Program-made: the position numbers and the translations under genes
Assembly (NCBI GenBank): GCA_029239355.1
Contig: JAQZAZ010000020.1
Location: forward strand, 1-53,719
From: Sphingobacterium sp.
GTDB taxonomy: Bacteria > Bacteroidota > Bacteroidia > Sphingobacteriales > Sphingobacteriaceae
DNA length: 53,719 nt
Direction of reading: 5' to 3'
In this document: piece by piece, positions 35,885 to 43,814 of the stretch
How the letters are laid out: each line of letters opens with the position of its first letter
Numbering within the stretch: position 1 is the first letter of the stretch
Notes under the pieces: model-generated
What the model was told of the DNA's origin: nothing
Seen by the model: only the letters and a program-made list of their open reading frames with translations
The model's database searches: none

Positions 35885-36972
35885 AAGTTTTGCACATCAT
35901 AACCTCTTTAAGTACTGGAGGAGCCGAACGTTTAATAGTTGACTCTGTACCAATTTATCAGAAAAAGGGATGTAAAGTAGATGTTTTAGTTTTAAAGGAT
36001 GAAAATTCGATATTTAGATCTCAACTTGAAAAAGAAAGTAATGGTAAAGTTACATTTTTATCAGATAAGTCTATTTATAACCCTTTTTTAGTACTTAAAA
36101 TGGGGAGGCTTATGAAAGGTTATGACGTAATCCATGTTCACCTTTTTCCAGCTTTATACTGGGCGGTTTTCGCAAAGATTCTATATTTTATCAATGTTCC
36201 AATTATTTATACAGAACACAGTACGGATAATAATAGGAGACATTCAAAAGTTTTTAAAGTGATTGATCGTTTTGTCTATCGAAGATTGAGTTTTATTGGA
36301 TGTATATCAAATGCGACGTTAGACAACTTGGCGGAGCATCTTGGTAATCATCAAAAAATGAAGGTTATAAACAATGGAATAGATATTTCGAAGTTTACTG
36401 ATAAATCCTTTCGAGCAAATACAGTTCAGTTTTTTGATAATCAAGATAGTAATGATAAAATATTAATCCAGGTCTCTAGCTTCCGAGTACAAAAAGATCA
36501 TGAAACTTTGATTAATTCTTTATTATTTTTGCCTAAATTCGTTAAACTTTTACTAGTGGGTGAAGGTCCATTGAAAGAGAGTAGGGTTGCCCAAGTAAAA
36601 AAATTAAAGTTGGAAGAACGTGTTCTTTTTTTGGGACTTAGATCAGATATTTCTAGTTTATTGAATGCTTCCGATATTGTTGTGTTATCATCAAAAAATG
36701 AAGGATTTGGATTGGCGATTGTGGAAGGTATGGCGTGTAAAAAACCTGTTCTAGCATCAAATATAAAGGGGCTCAATGAGATTGTTGCCGGGCATGGAAT
36801 ACTTTTTGAGCGAGGTAATGAAAAAGATTTAGCAATGCGTATTTTGGAATTGATTAACGACAAAAATCATTATGACAGTATTGCTGAAAAATGTTATAAA
36901 CGTGCGATGGATTTCTCTATTGAAATAATGGTTGATAAATATATTTTTGTTTATGAAAATGAGAAAAGGTAA
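35881..36972 (+). CDS. Family 4 glycosyltransferase
   Basis: The 363-residue GT-B protein starts VLHIITSLSTGGAERLIVDS and has TEHSTDNNRR, VSSFRVQKDHETLI, and SSKNEGFGLAIVEGMACKKP as its EX7E region. The ATG at 35881 overlaps the previous stop and gives the normal N terminus; the longer frame adds residues from inside the previous gene. The second consecutive GT4 implies at least two sugars added by retaining enzymes. Confidence 0.88.
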   Translation: MKVLHIITSLSTGGAERLIVDSVPIYQKKGCKVDVLVLKDENSIFRSQLEKESNGKVTFLSDKSIYNPFLVLKMGRLMKGYDVIHVHLFPALYWAVFAKILYFINVPIIYTEHSTDNNRRHSKVFKVIDRFVYRRLSFIGCISNATLDNLAEHLGNHQKMKVINNGIDISKFTDKSFRANTVQFFDNQDSNDKILIQVSSFRVQKDHETLINSLLFLPKFVKLLLVGEGPLKESRVAQVKKLKLEERVLFLGLRSDISSLLNASDIVVLSSKNEGFGLAIVEGMACKKPVLASNIKGLNEIVAGHGILFERGNEKDLAMRILELINDKNHYDSIAEKCYKRAMDFSIEIMVDKYIFVYENEKR

Positions 36973-38095
36973 ATTAAATTTTTATGTGACGTGGTGTGTA
37001 TACTTTTGCACTTTTTTTATAGCTAAAACATCTTTTGCTCAAACATTCAGCTATAAAAAAATAGGTAATATCCCTTCTTTTGTTCAAAATTATGATGAAC
37101 TTAAACAGTTCAATATTTTAAAAAGCAGTAATGTCTATGTAGATGCGACTACTTATCTTCCTAAACAATTTGTTAAAAATGGGAGTGTGGATTATACGAG
37201 CTACATTCAAAAAGCTATTGACGAGAATTCTTATTTGTTAATGCCGAACTTTCCTATCTTAATTAATGACAAAGGGTTGGAAATAAAAAGCAATCGTAAT
37301 ATACTTTTCAATAGAGGCTCAATTATATACTTGAAGCCATCCTCAAAACCCAACTATGAAATTATAAGAATACATAGCAAAAAAAATGTGAAAATATTTT
37401 CTGCTAAAGTTGTGGGGGACAGAACCAAACATCTTAATAAAAAAGGTGAGTGGGGAATGGGGATATCTATTATTTCTTCTTCTAACGTAAAAGTTATAAA
37501 TGCGAACATTCGTGATTGTTGGGGTGATGGTATCTATTTAGGAGAATCTAATGGGATCGCTAGTCATAATATTACGATTAGTAACGGAATAATAGATAAT
37601 AATAGAAGGAATGGCATTTCTGTCATAAGTGCTGATGGGCTTTATATTTCAAACATTATTTTGTCTAATACTAATGGAACCAACCCTCAGGCTGGAATTG
37701 ATTTAGAACCAAATCGTAACGATAATAAGCTAATAAATATTAACATGAAAAATATTTATACATTTAATAATTTTCATCAAGGGGTTTTCTTTTGCTTAAA
37801 TAATCTGAACGGTGGAAACAATAATACATCGATACGCTTGGAGAATCATATTGATAGAGGAGGTACTGTTGCAATAGGTATCATGAATGTCGTCCCGGCA
37901 AATAAAAGAGCAAGAAGTTTTAATAAATTAGGAGGTTATTTAGAGTTGATTAATGTAGAGGGTATAAATAATAAAATTAATTTTAGAGTTTTTGATAAAT
38001 CTAATTTGGAAGGTTTAAAGGTTTCAATAAAGAAGAAAAATAAAGCTTTAGGTTTTAAGACGTCCGGCTCCCTAAATGGTATTGTCATCGATTAG
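36953..38095 (+). CDS. Exported right-handed beta-helix protein
   Basis: The 380-residue protein has a basic start and a hydrophobic stretch ending TSFA-Q, a likely signal peptide. From about residue 100 on it shows repeats of Asn/Ile-rich strands (NVKVINANIRDCWGDGIYLG, then NGISVISADGLYISNIILSN), the pattern of pectate-lyase-like beta helices. It may cleave, epimerise or bind the locus B polysaccharide in the periplasm. A start at 36959 is equally possible. It overlaps the GT4 gene by about 20 bp. Confidence 0.78.
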   Translation: MKMRKGKLNFYVTWCVYFCTFFIAKTSFAQTFSYKKIGNIPSFVQNYDELKQFNILKSSNVYVDATTYLPKQFVKNGSVDYTSYIQKAIDENSYLLMPNFPILINDKGLEIKSNRNILFNRGSIIYLKPSSKPNYEIIRIHSKKNVKIFSAKVVGDRTKHLNKKGEWGMGISIISSSNVKVINANIRDCWGDGIYLGESNGIASHNITISNGIIDNNRRNGISVISADGLYISNIILSNTNGTNPQAGIDLEPNRNDNKLININMKNIYTFNNFHQGVFFCLNNLNGGNNNTSIRLENHIDRGGTVAIGIMNVVPANKRARSFNKLGGYLELINVEGINNKINFRVFDKSNLEGLKVSIKKKNKALGFKTSGSLNGIVID

Positions 38096-38121
38096 TTAGT
38101 CTGAAACAATTATAGGATTAT

Positions 38122-39132
38122 ATGTTAAAATCTCAATTTGAGTTATTAGTAAAGTTTATATACAGTACTATTTTTGGTTGGTTCTATGCAATTTGGCTCT
38201 ATGATCTTCCAGCGCTTCTCTATAGAGATCGGGTGAACTATATTAGTTACGCAACTTATCCAGACATTTATATCAATATTGCAAAGGCTAAAGGATACAT
38301 ATTTTTTGAGCCACTATTTTTGCTCTTTAATAAATGGACTCTAGGTTTATTCAATAATCCAGAATTCTCTGTAAAAATTTTTGTTTTTTTTATAACGTTC
38401 TCCCTTTGTTTCTTTTGTTTTTATCGAACAAGATATTTTGTATTTGGTTTACTTGCTGTCTTTTTTTTATTTATTCAAACTCAAGCTCTAGGAATGCAAT
38501 TGGTGACTATACGACAAGGATTGGGAATGGCTTTATTGTTACTGACACTTCCCTCCACTAAAAAAGAAGTGCAGGTCTTTTTACTTATTGCATTTTGTGG
38601 CTTAATACACAATTCTTTTTATATATTCTTACTTTTTTATTTGATGGACTGGTTTCTGGATAATAAAGTAAAAGTTAGAAAGTCGATACGATTAACTTAT
38701 TTAATTTTATTCGGCTTGATATTTTCCATTTCATTTTTTGTAGCCAGCAAATTTTTAGAAACAAAACAGGATTATCAGGATTTTGAATATTCATCTAGTG
38801 GTGGAGCTTTTTTATTTTGGTTGAGTGTATTGATATATTTCTTGTTATTTAAAGGAGAGAATGAAACAGATAGATTTTCTAAATTGAGTTATAAGATATC
38901 AATAGTTGGGTTGATAATATATGTTACGGGTTATTTTTTTACTCCGATTTCTGGAAGAATAATTGGAACATTTGCTCCATTCATAATTATCTCCCTTTTC
39001 TCAAAATTTAAGACTAGTGATATTTTCGTTTTTATATTTATGGTTTTGGTAAATTTTTATTTATACTATAACGGTGCTTTTGAAGGCTTTTTAGCTGTTC
39101 CTCTAGAAACTTTTCATAGTTACATATTCTAG
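38122..39132 (+). CDS. EpsG-like Wzy polymerase (locus B)
   Basis: The 336-residue protein has about 9-10 helices and the EpsG-type N-terminal region RDRVNYISYATYPDIYINIA and GYIFFEPLFLLFNKW. TIRQGLGMALLLLTL matches the Arg-containing motif of the family. It is likely the polymerase of the locus B repeat unit. It follows the beta-helix gene by 26 bp. Confidence 0.8.
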   Translation: MLKSQFELLVKFIYSTIFGWFYAIWLYDLPALLYRDRVNYISYATYPDIYINIAKAKGYIFFEPLFLLFNKWTLGLFNNPEFSVKIFVFFITFSLCFFCFYRTRYFVFGLLAVFFLFIQTQALGMQLVTIRQGLGMALLLLTLPSTKKEVQVFLLIAFCGLIHNSFYIFLLFYLMDWFLDNKVKVRKSIRLTYLILFGLIFSISFFVASKFLETKQDYQDFEYSSSGGAFLFWLSVLIYFLLFKGENETDRFSKLSYKISIVGLIIYVTGYFFTPISGRIIGTFAPFIIISLFSKFKTSDIFVFIFMVLVNFYLYYNGAFEGFLAVPLETFHSYIF

Positions 39133-39187
39133 CTCCAAAAAATGGGCATATTAGGTCATTCAGATTTACTAGTTTCGAAATAAACTT

Positions 39188-40366
39188 ATGAAAAAACATA
39201 CAATCATTCGTATAACAACGGTACCGATATCTCTTAGAGTACTTTTGAAAGGGCAGCTTAGATATATGTCAAAATATTTTGAAATAAAAGCTGTATCAAG
39301 TCCTAGTTCTGAGTTAGATTTAGTTGCTGAAATTGAAGGGATCAAAGTTTCATCTGTCAAGATGTCAAGAGAGATTACACCAATAAAGGATATTAGATCT
39401 TTATGGAATATGTATAGACTTCTTAGGAGAAATAAACCTATGATTGTACATACCCACACTCCGAAAGCAGGAGTTATTGGTATGATTGCGTCTTTATTGG
39501 CCGGTATACCTATTCGTATGCACACCGTTGCCGGATTACCACTTATGGAAGCAAGAGGTGTTAAAAGAATAATACTAAATTTGGTGGAAAAAATTACTTA
39601 TAGATGTGCGACACATGTTTATCCTAATTCTAGAGGACTATTTGATTTCATTTTAGAAAATAAATTTGTTAATCTAGACAAATTAAAGGTAATTGGTAAT
39701 GGTTCTTCAAATGGTATTAATACAGAATTTTTTAATCCAGATGCGGTAACACAAGTTGTGCGTGATGAGTTAAATGCACGACTTGGTATTCGAAAAGTGG
39801 ATTTTGTCTTTATTTTCGTTGGAAGAATTGTAGGCGATAAAGGAATTAATGAGTTAATAACTGCCTTTCTTAAAATTCAGGATAATTCAGAATTTAATGC
39901 GAAACTTTTACTTGTCGGAGAATTAGAATCGGATTTGGACCCCTTATCGGTAGAGACCTTAAAAGAGATTGAGAATAATAATTCAATTATTTCGGTTGGC
40001 TTTCAACGAGATGTACGACCATACTTTGCTATATCAGACGTTTTGGTTTTTCCAAGTTATCGAGAAGGGTTCCCAAACGTTGTGATGCAGGCTGGAGCAA
40101 TGGGATTAGCAAGCATTGTTTCAGATATTAATGGTTGTAACGAAATTATTATTGAAGGGACAAACGGTCTGATTGTGCCCCCTAAAAGTAGTTTGGCTTT
40201 AGCTCAGGCGATGAAAAAAGTAATACTCAGAAAAGATCTACTCTACTTATTAAAGCAAAATGCCCGACCAATGATTATAGCTAGATATGAGCAAAATATC
40301 GTCTGGGAAGAAATTTTGAAAGAATATAATATGGCAATTGAACAAATAAAAGAGAAAAATGTATAA
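39188..40366 (+). CDS. Family 4 glycosyltransferase
   Basis: The 392-residue GT-B protein has [60 protein letters not shown] and [20 protein letters not shown]. The HTPKAG and the [10 protein letters not shown] pattern are typical of the GT4 gene that sits next to PglC-type initiators in Bacteroidota loci. It probably adds the second sugar to the lipid-linked first one. It overlaps the initiator by 8 bp. Confidence 0.88.
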   Translation: MKKHTIIRITTVPISLRVLLKGQLRYMSKYFEIKAVSSPSSELDLVAEIEGIKVSSVKMSREITPIKDIRSLWNMYRLLRRNKPMIVHTHTPKAGVIGMIASLLAGIPIRMHTVAGLPLMEARGVKRIILNLVEKITYRCATHVYPNSRGLFDFILENKFVNLDKLKVIGNGSSNGINTEFFNPDAVTQVVRDELNARLGIRKVDFVFIFVGRIVGDKGINELITAFLKIQDNSEFNAKLLLVGELESDLDPLSVETLKEIENNNSIISVGFQRDVRPYFAISDVLVFPSYREGFPNVVMQAGAMGLASIVSDINGCNEIIIEGTNGLIVPPKSSLALAQAMKKVILRKDLLYLLKQNARPMIIARYEQNIVWEEILKEYNMAIEQIKEKNV

Positions 40367-40970
40367 GTTATTTCTGAAAAGATTGATTGATTTTATGATA
40401 GCATTCTTTGGTTTGGTTTTAATTTCCCCAATATTTATTGTTGTAGCGATTGGTCTTTTCATCTCAAATAGAGGAACACCGTTCTTTTTTCAGGCGCGCC
40501 CAGGCCATAAAGGAGCTATTTTCAAGATAGTGAAGTTTAAGACAATGAACGATAAAAGAAACACTAATGGCGAACTATTATCAGATGCTGAAAGGCTTAC
40601 TAATATTGGAGCTATAGTGCGTAAGACTTCGCTAGATGAAATTCCACAATTAATAAATGTGTTAAAAGGTGATATGTCCTTGATTGGTCCCCGTCCATTG
40701 TTAGTGCAATATTTGCCTTTATACAATGATCAGCAAAAGCGAAGGCACGATGTAAAACCAGGTATAACTGGTTGGGCTCAGGTAAATGGTCGTAATGCAA
40801 TTTCTTGGAAACAAAAGTTCGATTACGATGTTTGGTACGTTGAGAACCTTTCTTTCAAGCTAGATATAAAGATTTTCTTTCTAACAATAAAGAAAGTGTT
40901 TATTCGAGAAGGAATCTCCGCGGAGGGGCAAGCTACTATGAACGTCTTTAAAGGAAATGAAAATGAGTAA
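40359..40970 (+). CDS. PglC-like initiating sugar-phosphate transferase
   Basis: The 203-residue protein has one N-terminal membrane helix ([20 protein letters not shown]), then [47 protein letters not shown] and [16 protein letters not shown]. This is the small monotopic type (PglC), not the multi-helix WbaP/WcaJ type. It loads the first sugar phosphate on the lipid carrier for locus B. With PglD- and PglE-like genes after it, that sugar is probably diacetamidobacillosamine. Confidence 0.9.
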   Translation: MYKLFLKRLIDFMIAFFGLVLISPIFIVVAIGLFISNRGTPFFFQARPGHKGAIFKIVKFKTMNDKRNTNGELLSDAERLTNIGAIVRKTSLDEIPQLINVLKGDMSLIGPRPLLVQYLPLYNDQQKRRHDVKPGITGWAQVNGRNAISWKQKFDYDVWYVENLSFKLDIKIFFLTIKKVFIREGISAEGQATMNVFKGNENE

Positions 40971-41568
40971 AATTTATCTTTATGGAGCTGGCGGCCATGC
41001 TAAAGTTATCGCTGAAATAGCTGAGCAGAATGGTTTCGAAGAACTTATTTTTGTAGAAGATTATGCTACAAAAAGGGCTGTTTGGAATTACCCTGTTCTA
41101 TCAAAGATAAACAATGAAGAACAATGTGTTATAGCAGTCGGGAATAATGCTGTAAGGAAACAATTGGCTAATAATCTTAACCAATTGTTTGTTTCGCTAA
41201 TACATTTATCCTCTAATATCTCTAAGCGGGCTTTGATCGGAGAAGGGACAGTTATTATGGCAGGAGTAACTGCTAATACGGATGTTACTATTGGGAAACA
41301 TTGTATTATAAATACAAATGCTTCAATAGATCATGATTGTATCATTGGAGATTATGTTCATTTGTCACCAAACGTAGCTTTAGCGGGTAGTGTTAGAGTA
41401 GGAGAAGGTACACATATTGGTATAGGAGCCTGTGTAATACAGGGGATTGAAATTGGTGAGTGGTGTACAATAGGTGCAGGATCCGTTATTATAAGAAATG
41501 TTCCTAGTGGTGCAACTGTGGTTGGCAATCCGGGACGTATTATTGAAATTCAAGATAACAAAAAATAA
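40963..41568 (+). CDS. PglD-like sugar N-acetyltransferase
   Basis: The 201-residue protein starts [20 protein letters not shown] and ends in hexapeptide repeats ([20 protein letters not shown]) with the catalytic His in [15 protein letters not shown]. It acetylates UDP-4-amino sugars in bacillosamine synthesis. A start two codons upstream at 40957 is possible. It overlaps the initiator gene. It is a paralogue in fold of the acyltransferase at 9.2 kb. Confidence 0.87.
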   Translation: MSKIYLYGAGGHAKVIAEIAEQNGFEELIFVEDYATKRAVWNYPVLSKINNEEQCVIAVGNNAVRKQLANNLNQLFVSLIHLSSNISKRALIGEGTVIMAGVTANTDVTIGKHCIINTNASIDHDCIIGDYVHLSPNVALAGSVRVGEGTHIGIGACVIQGIEIGEWCTIGAGSVIIRNVPSGATVVGNPGRIIEIQDNKK

Positions 41569-41589
41569 TATCAAATTTATACTGAAGTC

Positions 41590-42726
41590 ATGGAAGACAA
41601 AATTTGGCTGTCTTCTCCTCATATGGGGGGGAATGAAAAGAAATATGTGCAAGAAGCGTTTGATGCTAATTGGATAGCACCTTTAGGACCCAACGTAAAT
41701 GGGTTTGAAGAGGATTTAGAGGCATTCTTGAAAGCAGAAGTAAAAGTGGTTGCTTTATCTGCAGGTACAGCGGCCTTACACTTAGCATTAATTGAATGCG
41801 GTGTAGGATATGGAGATGAAGTTATCTGTCAATCTATGACTTTCTCAGCCTCTGCTAATCCTATTGCCTATCAGGGAGCGACCCCTGTTTTTGTTGATTC
41901 TGAATCGACAACTTGGAATATGTGCCCACTTTATTTAAGAGAAGCAATTTCTGACCGCTTATCGAAAGGAAAGAAACCTAAAGCGATTATAGTTGTTCAC
42001 CTATATGGTATGCCAGCAAAAATGGATGAAATTATTGCTATAGCTAATGAATTTGAGATACCTATTATTGAAGATGCAGCAGAAGCACTTGGGTCAACTT
42101 ACAAAGGAAGGTTTTGTGGTACTTTTGGTCGATTTGGTGTTTTAAGTTTTAATGGAAATAAGATTATTACTACTTCGGGAGGGGGAGCTTTGGTCTGTCA
42201 TACAAAAGAAGATAAAGACAAAGCCGTATTTTTATCTACTCAAGCGCGTGATAATGCTCCCCATTATCAACATTCACATATCGGTTACAACTATCGGATG
42301 TCTAATATTTGTGCAGGGATTGGGCGTGGCCAAATGGAAGTATTGAAGAACCGTATCGAATCCCGACGAGCTATGACTAAATTTTATGGGAATTTATTTG
42401 CTAAAATTGATGGAGTTAAAATTTTGACAGAAGATAATGGAGATTTTTATTCCAACCATTGGTTAACAGCCATAACAATTGATGAGAATAAAACCGGAAT
42501 TTCACGCGAAGATTTACGCCAAGCATTATTGGTTGAAAATATAGAATCGCGACCGTTATGGAAACCAATGCATTTGCAACCTATATTCCAAAACTCACCA
42601 TATTATGGTGGTAATATTGCAGAAGAATTATTTAATATGGGACTTTGTTTGCCATCAGGTTCTAACTTAACCCCAACTGAAAAAGAGCGCATTAAATCTG
42701 CGATTGAACGGAAATTTGATAAATAA
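41590..42726 (+). CDS. PglE-like PLP aminotransferase
   Basis: The 378-residue DegT/DnrJ/EryC1/StrS protein starts IWLSSPHMGGNEKKYVQEAF, with EDAAEALGSTYKG and the PLP lysine in LSFNGNKIITTSGGGAL. It is the PglE-type enzyme that makes UDP-4-amino-4,6-dideoxy-GlcNAc. The substrate needs a 4,6-dehydratase (PglF), and none is found in locus B. A terminator follows within 10 bp. Confidence 0.87.
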   Translation: MEDKIWLSSPHMGGNEKKYVQEAFDANWIAPLGPNVNGFEEDLEAFLKAEVKVVALSAGTAALHLALIECGVGYGDEVICQSMTFSASANPIAYQGATPVFVDSESTTWNMCPLYLREAISDRLSKGKKPKAIIVVHLYGMPAKMDEIIAIANEFEIPIIEDAAEALGSTYKGRFCGTFGRFGVLSFNGNKIITTSGGGALVCHTKEDKDKAVFLSTQARDNAPHYQHSHIGYNYRMSNICAGIGRGQMEVLKNRIESRRAMTKFYGNLFAKIDGVKILTEDNGDFYSNHWLTAITIDENKTGISREDLRQALLVENIESRPLWKPMHLQPIFQNSPYYGGNIAEELFNMGLCLPSGSNLTPTEKERIKSAIERKFDK

Positions 42727-42728
42727 AT

Positions 42729-42778
42729 AAATAGACAACTAGCTTTTAAAAAACATAATGCCGGTTGTCTATTTGTTC
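42729..42778 (+). terminator. Hairpin after the PglE-like gene
   Basis: AAATAGACAAC (42729-42739) and GTTGTCTATTT (42764-42774) pair perfectly over 11 bp around a 24-base loop. The T run after it is short, so termination may be partial. Confidence 0.55.
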
Positions 42779-42914
42779 TCATTAACTAAGCTTAATATCC
42801 AAGTCGTACTTAAATTTAGGTTTTGATTATTTCTTTAAGGTTTTTCAAAGACCTATGTAAGTTGTTGAAAGCACTACCGAATAAAATTTAATTTAGGCAT
42901 AGATATTGCTTTTG

Positions 42915-42940
42915 TGAGACGGTTTTATTAAATCGTCTCA
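42915..42940. promoter_or_regulatory. Hairpin upstream of the second wza
   Basis: TGAGACGGTTT and AAATCGTCTCA form an 11-bp stem (one G-T pair) with a TATT loop. No T run follows on either strand, so it is not a simple terminator. It lies about 30 bp upstream of the candidate -7 box and could be an operator. Confidence 0.45.
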
Positions 42941-42968
42941 AAATTGTCGTTTTGAACGAAAAAAAGTA

Positions 42969-42976
42969 TATTTTTG
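42969..42976 (+). promoter_or_regulatory. Candidate -7 promoter box for wza-wzc
   Basis: TATTTTTG fits TAnnTTTG. No TTTG stands at the ideal spacing; the nearest at 42951 is too close. If used, the transcript starts near 42983, so the upstream in-frame TTG at 42974 is not the start and wza begins at 43013. Confidence 0.4.
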
Positions 42977-43012
42977 TCAGCAATACGAAGTCAATTTATA
43001 ATTAAACAACGA

Positions 43013-43795
43013 ATGCGATTATTTTCAAAGTATAGTATTTTCCTAGTTTTGTTAACCGCAATTCTAGCGGTCCTTAGTTCTTGTGGATCACGCAAGAACA
43101 TGGTATATTTTCAACAAGACTCTAGTCAGATTAATACATTATATGAACAATATGTTCCTAAAATTCAGGTTAACGATATTTTAACCATTGTTGTTACTGC
43201 CGCAGATCCGAAAGTTACTGCACCTTTTAATCCAGTTAATTCAATGACATCAGGCAATTTTAGCCAACAAGCGGATTTGGCTCTTCGTCCAACATATACA
43301 GTGGATAAACAAGGAGATATTACTTTGCCAATTTTAGGTCCTGTTCACGTGGCAGGACTGACGAGAGTCCAAGCTATTGAGAAATTAAGGTCGGCCTTAG
43401 GAGAATATATTAAAGAGCCAGGAGTGAATATAAATTTTAATAATTTCCGTATATCTGTATTAGGCGAAGTGTCACGCCCTGGTTCATTTATCATACCAAC
43501 TGAACGAATAACAATTTTAGAGGCGTTAGGAATGGCCGGAGATTTGACAATCAGAGGACTCCGGCATAATGTGATGTTAATTCGTGAAATAGATGGGGAA
43601 AAAAAGATTCACCATTTAGATCTGACCAAACAGAGTACCCTAAATTCTCCATATTATTATTTGGCACAAAATGACGTCATATACGTGGAACCTAATAAGG
43701 CCCAAGTGAATAATTCAAAGTTAGGTGCAAATTCAAATATAATTATATCGGTAGCTAGCTTGTTAATTACCGTAATTTCAGTATTAACTCGTTAA
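43013..43795 (+). CDS. Wza-type polysaccharide export lipoprotein (locus B)
   Basis: The 260-residue protein has a lipoprotein signal ending LAVLSSC, the poly-export domain (YVPKIQVNDILTIVVTAADP, then VDKQGDITLPILGPVHVAGL) and one SLBB domain (ISVLGEVSRPGSFIIPTERI). It ends in a hydrophobic helix. The ATG at 43013 gives a normal lipoprotein signal. It is the compact type of outer-membrane export protein and pairs with Wzc, 19 bp downstream. Confidence 0.9.
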   Translation: MRLFSKYSIFLVLLTAILAVLSSCGSRKNMVYFQQDSSQINTLYEQYVPKIQVNDILTIVVTAADPKVTAPFNPVNSMTSGNFSQQADLALRPTYTVDKQGDITLPILGPVHVAGLTRVQAIEKLRSALGEYIKEPGVNINFNNFRISVLGEVSRPGSFIIPTERITILEALGMAGDLTIRGLRHNVMLIREIDGEKKIHHLDLTKQSTLNSPYYYLAQNDVIYVEPNKAQVNNSKLGANSNIIISVASLLITVISVLTR

Positions 43796-43814
43796 CGAAT
43801 ATCCGTCTTTTACC

